This document shows positions 51,177 to 63,000 of a stretch of DNA of 64,000 nt, in pieces. The translations under genes were made by a program, and so were the position numbers. Position 1 is the stretch's first letter. Every line of letters begins with the position of its first letter. Source of the DNA: Cristatella mucedo (lineage: Eukaryota > Bryozoa > Phylactolaemata > Cristatellidae); NCBI GenBank assembly GCA_009760855.2, contig WPIO01000009.1:6654501-6718500 (forward strand), read 5' to 3'. A model generated the notes under the pieces. The model did no database searches and was not told the origin of the DNA. It saw only the letters and a program-made list of their open reading frames with translations.

Positions 51177-52086
51177 CATTCTCATTTTATTATATATTAT
51201 TATATTCATTTTATACTATATTTTATACTACTTATTAATGTTATGCATTTTATAGACTATATTCATTTTAATATATATTACTATTGACTAAATATACAAC
51301 CATCATAAAATTTACGACGACAAAAATTGATAATTACAGCCCCCATCAAAAGATTCTAGGCAACGAATGCACATTTGCCTACCGCTGCGGTTTCGAGGCA
51401 ACATAACAGAATCCTACTAGATCGGCTGGCCTGCGATAAAACGAATATTCGAAGCTCAGGTATCGGGGATGCAAAGTATCAGTCTCTGCAGTAATGGAAA
51501 TGAGTTTTCCTGGCTATATGACATTGAGACAGAGTCACGCATTCATAGAAAGCCAGGAGACTCTCATCAGCGTATTGAATAATATGCGGACGCGACCGGG
51601 GACTAGGTGCGATGCTCGAAACGATCGTGCGACATCAGACGATTGGCTAGAAGACGGCAAAAATCGGCCCGCGGTAACAACAAGGTTCTGGCAAAATTCT
51701 GACCCTCACTGCGTCCCGCTTCCGCACGGGCTGCCTTTTCTCTCTCGCGATCTCTCTCTCTCTCTCGTCGAGTAAGACGGCGAACGCCGTAACGCCATTT
51801 TGCAGCTGTTTTCTGCGGTGTCCTCGACTAAGAAACCAACCGACGTCCTCCTCTTGATGAGGATTCTCTGCCTCAAAAACTTACTTTATAATAATTATCA
51901 CAGTGAAAAAATGTGCTTTTAATGTCTACCTGCAGAAAGCACAATTTTTATTTTTACATTGGCGCAGCGTGCATAGCAAGCCGTCAAGTTAGCGTTCATA
52001 GCCAGCTATGAACGTAGCGTTCACGGCGGGACGGCATTGTAGCTGATTAGCTGACCCGTATCCCTGACCTTGGCTGACTGCCGGAA
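51177..52086. other. intergenic region and 5' flank of ACTR6
   Basis: AT-rich low-complexity sequence at 51180-51300, then mixed sequence with a short CT run (51750-51768) and CGTTCATAGCCAGCTATGAACG, a perfect 11-base-arm hairpin near 51993-52014. Directly before the ACTR6 ATG the sequence reads GCCGGAAATGG, containing an ETS-type CCGGAA core. Confidence 0.45.
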
Positions 52087-55000
52087 ATGGTGGTGCTGGT
52101 TGTGGACCACGGCGCGGGCAATATAAAGATAGGCTACAGTACCGACGTTAAGCCGAGGTAGCTTGCGCACAAGAGGCTTCGCGTGCTCTTTTCAGTGTGA
52201 GCGCTCCTTATTATTGCGCGGCAGCTCTCTGCGCCCTTCCGCTTTCAGATAGCGGTAGCTTGCCCTTGCGCTCGATCTCTCTCCCGCTCCCGCCGCCAGC
52301 GTAGCAGGGCTCTCCGTTTCGTCCGCTCGCCGCACGTGTTCGCTATGTCAATCCTCGGATGCCTTCTGCAACATCGACCCGGCTTGCTGGAGGCTGACCG
52401 CTGCGACTGACCGCCCCTCCGCCCTTCGTACAGCGGCTTGTGAATCGTGTCTCGGTAAAACTTCGGCGTGTGCACAACCAGCGGATTCGCACACTGTTTG
52501 AAGTGCTGCCTCAGACAGCGGCGCTATTTTTAATAAGTAGGCATGTCACTTCCCGCTCGCTGCCATCTGTCTATTCGTATCTTAAGCTTAATTATGCGAC
52601 AGCGTCAGTCACTCCGTTACGCTGAAAGCAGAGTCGCTGGCGCGTACTCCCTGCTCCAGCGATTATCTTTGGAGACGTCGTCTTGCAGCTGCGCCTCCGC
52701 GGCTGCCCGTGCTGTGTCTCCGAGGAAATCATACAGCCGGCTACCAAATGTGAATGAAAAGTGCTACCAAATGTGAATGAAAAGTTGACTATCCTGGGCA
52801 CCTGCTTGGGTTGCCGGCGCCAGGTCTTGCAGTGTGCTCCTGCTTCGACATTCAGTCGATAGGCACGGGTGGCCACAGCTCCACGAGTCCGGACGCATGC
52901 CGCATCCTGTATTGTTAGCGGCAAGGGCTGTGCCGATAAGTGTCCTCCTCTGCAACTGCTGCTGCTGCATAAATCCCACTATTCAATAGGCTTTTTAAAT
53001 TTCTTTACCCATCATTGCCCCCTAGGCTGCTATAATAAACTATTTCTGGCCAGTAGAACGACTGTGGTAGTGAACAGCGAGTGTCTTTTTGGCCCCGTTG
53101 TTGGCCGTCTTGACCCTCGTCGAGGGAGGCGAGAAAGGTCTGCTGCGAATATCTGCAATCGCTTCTGGCAGAGCTATCGTAGTCGCAACGTCTGTCCTGC
53201 AGGCTCATACCCAATTGCATCTCGAAGGCGAAAAATGTCAAGACGCGGATATTCATCGGGGATCAGATCGACGACATTAAGGACATGTCAGGCCTGTACT
53301 TTCTGCTGCCCTTTCAGAAGGTAAGTCTGCCTGCCGTCTCTTGCTCGTGCTGGAGCCGAGCGTCCCACCTCCGGTGCTGCCGACAGAACATGATGTGCTG
53401 CCTGCGAGGCAGCACAAGGCAGCAAGCTGGCCCACCGTGTCTGTGCATCGACTCGTGCAGGGCTACCTGACTAACTGGGAAGTCGAGAAGCAGATCTGGG
53501 ACTACGTTTACGGAAAGGACTGCATGGCGGTAAGTCGCAGCCATGAGCTTCGGGCGAACGGCTTTATCCTGTCGTGACTTTTGCGAACGTCATTTTCTAG
53601 CCAGCCCGAGATTCTGAGCTGTCTGCTTCTGTCTGTCTGTCTGTCTGGACCCATCCCTCCGCTGTGCTATGGCCTCTCCTCTCTGCTGCATCGAAGCAGC
53701 AGGTTTGTCTTTAATTCGCCGTCTGCTGAACGTATGGCTGCTGCTGAAACTCCAGCCTCAGCGTGAAGGAGAGCATGCCGCTGTTGCATGTCGCATGTTG
53801 CAATGTCAAGCGCGAAGGAGAGCATGCCGAGGCGGTTCCCACACTCGTGTTGCGCACGCCGCAGCCGATTCTCGATGTCACGCCGCCTGCCCCGCCATCG
53901 GCTCACAGTATGCGTCGTTTGCCCATTTCTCGCACTCGCGTGTCCCTCGGTGCTTCGCTCGGTTTTGGTTGCCCGGGACTCTTACTCGGTGACGGCTTCG
54001 CTGGCCGCTGGCGCTGCAAGCTGGCTCGGCTGACGCTGTCGTTCAAGCTCCCCTGCTCAGCGACGTAGCAACAAAGGAGAGGAAGCCGCCGGCGGCAGCA
54101 TTGTGCAGCTGCCGTCTGGGCGCTCGTGATAAATAGCTGCACCGTTTTTACTATGGCTCGAACCATCGCCCGAAGCTGTGAGCAATGCTGGCATTTCTTA
54201 CGTGCCGCTATTGTGGCCTGTGCCTTGTGCACTCCAAGGGAGTGGCGGCTGGTAGCCGAGAGGGTCTAAGGAGTGAGAGCTCATCGATCAATGCAGCACC
54301 TTGTCCTGCTCGAAGGCGATGCTTTGCTGCGAGCCAGTGACGTTTGTGGGTGTGTGCGTGCGTGCGCGTACATGCCTGTGCTGTTCAAAGTCATGCTTAG
54401 GCAGGCATGCAAGACCACGCGCAACTATAGTGCTCAGGTCAGCATGCAAAAGTATATGCATGAAAGCACTGGGGGGGCACTGGTTAGGAGGGCACCTGGT
54501 TTGTAGCGTGCACTGAATCGTGCTCTAATAGTTGACCACGCAAACAGTGCAGATGACAACAATGACAATTTCACTGGAGCACCAGGAAAAGCTGAGCGGA
54601 ACAGACTCATCTTTAGCCGAGGCTAAATACCACGAAGTCTATTGCGGTGTAGACAGAGCAGAAGCAGGTTCAAGACTTTCGATGCATACGAGCTGAAGGC
54701 TGGATCACTCTCACCTAAAGATTTCAACATAGTGCAATATTTCAACATAGTGCAAGGCGTGACGACCGGAAGACGACGAGCTGGTTAGTGCGAGATCACA
54801 CTGCAGGAGCAAGGTGGTAGGATAGGTAGATCAAACGAATGAATTGACCCGTAGGCCAGAAAGAGGCTACTGAAGTCGATTCGATGCTTGATAGGGAGCC
54901 AGGGGAGCTCAGACGTGCGAGTGGTCAGTGGTTTGGTGTGGCAGGTACACAGCTAGCAACATACCAGACAATCGACCGAGTTTTGCACCAGCTGCAGCCG

Positions 55001-56818
55001 ATTACGGGCACATGCCAGAAGTTCTGAATGAAGTGCATTTCAGTTATCTAGGTGCAATATCATAAACACATCGACTAGTTTCGCTGTCGAAATCTTGTCT
55101 AAGCAGGCTCTAATTTTTGCGATGCTCCTCTGCTGAATGTAGGCTGAGTTGGCAGTGAAGGCAGTGTCTTCGACCAGCTGTAAACTGCTAGCCCTTCGTG
55201 ACCCAGGTGGTGAGTTCAAGTCCTACAGCAGGCAATTCTTTATCGCCGGCTTCAAGTAGGGAGTGGAGGGGGGAGGAGTCGTTGGGGCTCTCTTGTTGCC
55301 ACAGTCAAACCATGTGTGCCACCCAGGTGGCCTGCCAAGAGTGATGCCCATAGAAAGATAGTGCTTCATGTGTGTGTGCTCACTCGTGGATGGGAACAAA
55401 AAGTGGTTAGCTAAGCATGCCCTCGTGAATCGGCATGCATACCAGGGATTGCGCAAAATGAAACCAGACTTTTATACAAGAAGAAAGCATCGCCGAGTCA
55501 TGCTTACTTGACAGAAAAGGGAAATGTACATTCGGCCAAAATGTTGTATAATTCTCGTTTCCTCTAATTCGGTTTTCATGCATCTCACTAGCAAGAGCCA
55601 AGAGTTCCACAATGCCAGTGAGAAACTTTGCTGAACCACTGCAAATGCTTGCAGATATTCCAGGCACTCTATAGCTTTCCCTAATGTGGCTGATGGGTTG
55701 CATGTGTCACTGCCTCGTCTTCATTCGAGGTGTCTTTAAGTGGATCTTCTGTGCTCCTAACTGACTCATGGGCAGGCCAGCTGTAGATGATTGAAGTCTG
55801 GTACGTGTTGATGCTGCTTACAACATTCTGGCTTATCTGAGAACGAAGCCCCAAAAAGCTCTTGGCGTAAGTGGCTCATAGGCTCAGAAATAAGGATATT
55901 GAAACACCTGATCTTCCACTTACCAGATGTCATGCTGCCCAGTGGACCCAATCGCCATCGGATGCTGCAATTCCACTATCCTGTTGCATTTATTCTAGGT
56001 AGTCTGATTAAGATTTTGACTGCTGTCAATAGGTCCATGCTTGCTCTATCCTCGATGTAAACAGCACATTGATGGCATGTACTTGCCGATTTATTCAAAT
56101 TCACTTTCAATAGCATCGATGGTTTTGCGGTGACCCGAGACTGGCAGGGCCAGAGCTAGCTTGGGGACAGAGCCTTGCACTTGAATGAACAGGTTACCTG
56201 GATTCTGATGGATGCGAGCTGTGAGTCGTTTAACCTGTTGCTGTCACGTTCATTAACGAATTATAGCAAGTTTTGCCTGGTGGTGAGATGGAGCAGACAG
56301 ACAACACAAATTAGCATATCACCGAATACTAATGCAATCAATATAAGTAAAAACGTGTAAGTTGGTGTGCTGTCATTGCACTTTCTCGGTCAGGCCTGAA
56401 AGGCTGCTTTGTTTCTGCACTGCAGTGCATCGGCTGCCCCCCTCAGCCTCCAGGGGCATTAATAATAATGCACTTTATAAAGCGCCCTCAAAGAACTCAA
56501 TCTCTCTCTAGGCGCTTCCCTGCATTCATTGATCCTTTTACTCTGGCTTTCGGCTCTCTGGCTCTGCGTGGCCTTTGCACCTGTGCGGCCTGAGCAGCTA
56601 GCTTTTTATGGACGTTGTTCTGCTGCAGGTGGATTTCCCTAGCACCGACATAATCATCACAGAACCGCAGTTCAATTTTCGATCGGTCCAGGAAGTAACG
56701 GATGAAATACTGTTCGAGGAGTACCAGTTTAATTCGGTGCTTCGAACAACATGTAAGCTGTTCGACCGACTTTGTAATGTAAAGAGATATGCCATCCAGT
56801 CTATCTGTGTGTGTGTGT

Positions 56819-56880
<62 letters not shown>

Positions 56881-56983
56881 GTCTCTGTCTGTCTGTCTTT
56901 CTCAATCTCCCTCTGTGTGTGTGTGTCTTTCTGTCTTTGTCTTTATCTGTCTCTTTCTCTGTCTGCCCGTCTCTCTCTGTCTT

Positions 56984-57066
<83 letters not shown>

Positions 57067-60000
57067 ATTGGCTCCTTGCCTCCACACTGGAAAAATGTTT
57101 TTTCCTTGTTAGACTGCTTAGAAAAACTTATGCCGGCAGATGCTCCTGTCGACGCAATGTACAGTGTTCGACTTGCTTGCTGTCGGTGACCTTTCCGAGG
57201 AATTTTGTTGAGCAGCTTGCACACACTTAGTTTTCGTGTCTGCAGACCAGAAGCATCTCTCTTCTACCCAGATGATGTTCTCTGTGTGCGTGTATCCGTT
57301 TAACAGTCTATTATTTCCTTCTTGTTCACCGAGATTGTGCGTAACTCATCCGTTGCCTGCCAGACCCTACTCTTGGGGAAGACTCACATTCATTCGAAGG
57401 CATGCATTGGCTTTGAATTCTGGCTACTCTTTCTGCTGATCTTCTGCTGCTGCTGCATCTCCTTCGGTGTTCACTCTCGCCTAGCATCTCAGCCCACTTA
57501 GCTTTTGCTCTGTCGTGTGACTTGTTCCTTTGCTGTTGGCTGCAGCTTGTGCACCAATAGCCAGTCAGCGGTTGTGCCATTACCCATGGAGCTGTAAAGC
57601 TTGACTCGACTGTGCCACAGAGCCACTGCACCCCTTGCAGAGTTTCAGGCAGACTGAGGTGCATTGCTTTACGCTGCTACCGATCCTGCCTTACCCGGGA
57701 TGCTTCAGTAGCTTGCTGCCTTCCTTTCTTGAAATGTATGCGAACCTTTGACTGGGCATGCATCAATCCTAGAACGTCACTGATTGTATGCGTTGTCGTG
57801 GTGCTTGCATGATGTACCTGAAGGCTTGCCTTTTACCGGCTGTGCTGTCGGGGTACCGTTGCCTGGCATCCCGCCATCCACTCTCTCTGCTCATGATTTC
57901 TGGCTGGTCGTGGCGATCGGGCAGCCTGAATGTGAGCCCTCGTTGCTTAAGATTTTTCAAATGGTGCAGTCGTGTGGGTGGCTGCGTCGGGAAATGTACA
58001 CCAAGTGTTGGCAGCTTATGCTCAGGACAAAGCGTCGTGCTGCTTCTTGCCTCTGCAGCAGAGCTGACTCCGTGTCTCGGCAGTAGCAGAGCTTTCGGCA
58101 GCCTTGTATAGCTGCAGCTGCTGCTGTCGCCATCACTTATAGCTACTGGATTGCTCTCTCGCCAGAAGCCATTCTTTACTTGTTGCTATATCTTGCAGCC
58201 GCCTACCTGAGCCAGCACAAGTACTGCAGGGAAGGTGGTGCCTCAGCTTTTCAGCCGCCACCGGCACGCATCCGGCAGGCGCCGCTTGGCGCCCTCGTCG
58301 TCGACTCCGGATACTCGTACACGCACATTGTGCCCTACTGCAAGGGAGTCAAGCTGACGAACGCCGTGCGGCGGTGAGCTGCGAAGTGCCACGCCCCGCC
58401 TTCCTCTCCTCTCTGAGCACAGCGCAGCGCGTCCTTCTACCCTTCCCATTCCCCGGTAAGCAGCAGGCCGCCCTGTGCGATGGTGCAGCTGCCTTGAGTC
58501 TGGAGCTCGATAGCCAGAGCCGATCGGGGTGATTGATGCTCTGTATGGCATGTGTCTCTTTCTAGAATTGATGTCGGTGGCAAGGTACTTACCAATCATC
58601 TCAAGGAAGTCGTATCGTACAGGTAAGCTCCTCTCGCATGCCTCTGCTGCCCGCCATCAGTCGCTGTTGCGTGCCTGCCGTGTGGTATCCAAATGTGCGT
58701 GACCTCAAGGCCCTGGGGTGGGGGTAAGAATGTGGAGCGGACACATGTTTCCAGCTCTGTTCCGGGCATTTGCTAGGTTCATGTGGTTTGTCCAGTGTGC
58801 GCTTATGTAAGCTGACACTGTGCATACTGCCATCAAGCATATTTGCATGCTGACCTTGTACATGTCACCGTTAACCATGCTATGCTTTCCATTGAACATG
58901 CTACCACTAACCATTGGACCATGCTTCTTTTGCTGCATACGATAAGTGCCTAGAAAGTGATTAAGTTCTCTGAGGGGGCCATACAAATGTATTAATTATG
59001 ATTATTAATATTATTACTACTTGAATCGACCCAGTAGCCTTTGTGCTCTAACTCGAGCCTTTGAAGGCTACCTCTTGTGCTTTACCTGTGCTGTAAAGCA
59101 CGGCCTAGCTTTATTGGTCATTGGCCATGGCCCGATCTGACTTGCTAGGTCACGCGAATAGGCATATGTGCACATGCCGGGTGCTGAATTGCATGAGTGA
59201 GAACACCTTGAAGTCGATGCAATGCTTGATGGGTAGCTGGTGCAAGTCGGTGAGAAGAGGTATAGTGGGGAAAGTACGTTCACGACAGACAAACTTGGCT
59301 GCAGAGTTTTGCACCAACTCCAAGCATTGCTGTATTGCGCCTGCAGGAACACCTGCGAGTAGTAAGTTACAGAAGTTGAGACTGGATGTCACAAATGCAT
59401 GGACAACTTGGATATCAACTGATTTAACAGGCTCGTTTGCATAGCAGCAGAAGAACCCTTAACGGCTATCACCACTGCTTGCAGTTGGCAATAAAGGATC
59501 ACCCACCGCAGTATTCGAACCATGACCTTGGTCGTGAAGAGCGAGCACCTAAACCCCACGGTATCCCAGTATTAGCAGGCTCGAATTTATGCAATCTTCC
59601 ATAGTGGAAAGTAGGTTAGACTTGCCTGTGGAGCTGATGTGGGCTTTTAGTGAAAGGTCGCTCCAGAACAGGACACCAAGATTTCGTGCCTATGCTGTTA
59701 CAGGTATGTTGGCCGAGCCCATTGTGAGGGATAGCTTTTCCTATTTTTGAGTAACACTGGGTTTGCTCATAATTAGTCAGTTTGTGTATCCTCATTCAAT
59801 TTGAGAAATTGTGTTGCCATCCAACTGCAAACGTCAGCAATATATGCAACAAGAGATTTGAGCTAGTTTAAGGTAGGGAGGGATGTTAGTCAAGTACAGC
59901 TCTGTCAGCTGCATAGAAATGAAAGCCTAGATTGTTCTTGGTGATTTTTCGGCCAGAGAAAGGTCATACATTGTCAAAAGAAATGGACGAAGCACAGATC

Positions 60001-63000
60001 CCAGAGGTATACTAGTCACCAGAGGTTCCACTGGTGACTGCTGTCCGTTTTTCTGTCAATGCTCTGCAGTCTCCAACTGAGATAGGACCTTAACCGTGTC
60101 AATGCAGTTCCAGTAATATGCAGGCGAGAAGAGATGTGCTTGAGGAAGACTCGGGGATCAATAGTTTCGAAAGCTACCGAAAGATCCAGCAAAATAAGCT
60201 GAGAGACTCACCCTAAGACTGCATTCCATAAGAAGGTCGTAATGCATTTCGTTTCTATGCTGATTCGCTGGAGTGAGCAGCTTTGAAACCTGACGTAGCA
60301 AAACTTGCAAGGTTCGGAAGTTTTGATGTAAGAGTTTAGCTGGTCTGCCACCGATCTTTCTACTGTCTTTGATAGGAATGGTCATAGAGAGACTTGGCGA
60401 ATTTTTCCCCTGTCCAGTGTTGCCTTCTGAATTAAGTGGCCTAACAACAGCCTTTTTGAAAGGTGCAGGGACAAGAACTGAGGCCGAGGACCGAGATGTT
60501 TATTAATTATGCTTATATGCAGAGCAGTAGCTAATCAAAGTATCTCAGATACAGTAAGTATTGGGTCTAGAGGACCAGCCAGTAGCCATAGACTGGGTGG
60601 TGAATTTGGGATGAAGTTACTAGTGGCAGGCTTGAAGATGGATTGGTGTGATTGATCTACATGAGTTCTTGTATGCTAGTCGGTGGACAGTCAGCCTGGT
60701 ATTTTGAATGTTTTTCAAGCTTGCACTTAGTAGTCCTAGCTAGTTAAATATCCACAGTATACCCTAGGCCATCTGAGCAAGGGCATCCAGTGTGGTGAGT
60801 GAGAGTAACTAATTAGTCCAGAACGTACCCTAGCGTCGTCCTGTAGCATTTCTCCAGTTAGGACAGGTCGGACAGAGGATTGCGCATCAGGGGTGAGAAA
60901 GATATTTTTGTGTGGACATAATCACTGTATAGGGTAGTATGGTTTTACGATTCGCATGTGATTCTGGATACCGGAGGACACGAATTGCAGACCGAATGAG
61001 ATGCGCTCGTTGTCAGATGCACATAATTCGGCTAGAATAAAAGATACCAGCTGATTTAACAGCCTCTATTTGTATAGCAGCAAAACAACCTTAAAGGTTA
61101 TCACTACCGCTTTCAGTGGCAATAAAGGATCGCCCACCGAAGGATTCGAGCCCACGACCTCGGGACCAAGATCTTAAAAGCAGCTGTCTTACCTAGTGGG
61201 CTATCACGGCATGCGAATTGGTGCCATACGATCGTGGGATATTATTTAATCCAATGTGTGATCTTTGCTGTGAGTATAGCCGTGCGAATGAGCACAAGCC
61301 AAAATGAATCAGTAAATGTACGAAATTCGAGACATTGCGCTGTTGTGAAACATACATCACAGTTCGTTTGCAGTAATTTGTAATCTGGACTGGGTCTTTT
61401 TTTTACCCCAGCTGAGCAGAAACTATTTGCAGTGTATGCTTGGCTGGCTCGCAGCCATCGTGCCTGCCGATTTAAGCAGACACTGTGTGTTTTGCATGCT
61501 TTTGCTGGCTGCGGCACGGTCGTGCAGACCACGTCTCGTGTCTGTTGCCTTCGCTAGGCAGCTGATGGTGATGGACGAGACGCACGTGATGAACCAGTGC
61601 AAGGAAGATGTGTGTTACGTGGCAAAAGTTTTCAAGCATGAAGTTGAAATCGCCGGGTAAGTCGCTGCCTCTCTCCCTGCGTGCCGTGCTGCCACGTCTC
61701 TCTTGCCCGAGCGCCGCTGCACTGCCTCTCTGGCCGTCTTGGCTAGCAGATGCAGCTTGGCTTCGCTTCTCGTGGGACAGGCGTCGTGCACAAGAGAACA
61801 CTGTCCAAAGGGATTATGTGCTTCCTGACTACACTCACGTCAAGAGAGGCTACGTGCGTAACGACAGCTGCGCCGAGTCCAAAGATCTGCAGGTGCGTGC
61901 CCTTCGTTCGTTGGAGCTCGCATTTCCTTCCCCCACAGGAGACCGTGTGAGCAGAGCGTTCACAATGTCCGTGTCCTTGAAGCTAATATCACCTTTCGGC
62001 GTTTCTCTCTATTGTTTTTGCCCTGAGGCTAGAGGTGAAACCAAGATAAGCCCAACGAGGGGGCCTAACCTTGACCCCTAGGTCTTAGCCTAGCGATATG
62101 GTGCTTGACCGTTCGTCACGACACAGGTCGTGGGGCCAGGGTTCGAGTCGTACAGCAGACAATTCTTTATTGCCTGCAGCTCGCAGGAGGCTGTTGGATC
62201 AGCTGTCCTTTACTTTACCTTGTCAGCCAATTTTAGGAGTGCTGAGGGCCGAAGATGTGCCTTGGGAGGCAGGGCAGTCCGGCATGCCCCTTTTCGGGTC
62301 GGTTCGAGGCGAGGGCCACAGTAGCCCGCTGGCTCGCTACCCCTTCTCTTGCCGCTCTGCTCCCCTTTCCGCGCCCCAGCGCTTTTTTGCCGATGAGCTG
62401 CAGCGGAGGTCGTGACGCGTCTCGTGCACCATCGGCCAAGGTCGCAGTCAATCCGCGGCCTGGACCTGCTGTGTTACTTACTGCATCCAGAGTTCTTGAA
62501 ATGCCACCGTTTGATGTCCACGTCGTGCCGGCCTGCTTCTCTCGTGTGGCCCCCGAATCGTGCGCACCTGAGAACTGAAGCAAGGTCGCTCGGCGGGAAA
62601 GGGAAATCGTGACCGTTCCGATGGGCTTGCATGGCATCGATGCCCATTGGCTTGTCAGCACACGTGATGCGTGATTGTGCAACCTAACCGTGTTGGCAGA
62701 TTGTCGACATATGAGAATGTCTCTGTATGAGATCCCTTTGAAATAGTGTCCTAAGGCACTGGTTGCTGCTTGAGCTGCTGCTAGCTGCTAGCAGCAAATG
62801 ATGATTTACTGAACAAGTAGCCTTTCCTGTGCAGGTCATACGAGTGAACATTGAACGCTTCGCAGTGCCGGAGCTGCTGTTTCATCCTGCCGATGTCGGC
62901 GTACCTCAGATGGGTATCCCAGAGGCCATCGTACATTGCGTCAGCCTCGTTGAACCGGGTACTGCTCTTGCCTTCCCCTCCAAGTGTGTCCCACCAGTCA

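Noticed and set aside
56608-57189. Plus-strand 193-codon Ser/Leu-rich frame
   Set aside because: Only the first part (56629-56752) is real, as ACTR6 exon 4; the rest is translation of the (CT)n microsatellite past the splice donor.
61090-61215. tRNA gene-like boxes A and B
   Set aside because: No cloverleaf can be completed and the sequence continues into the S2 SINE tail; the same holds for the other SINE heads.
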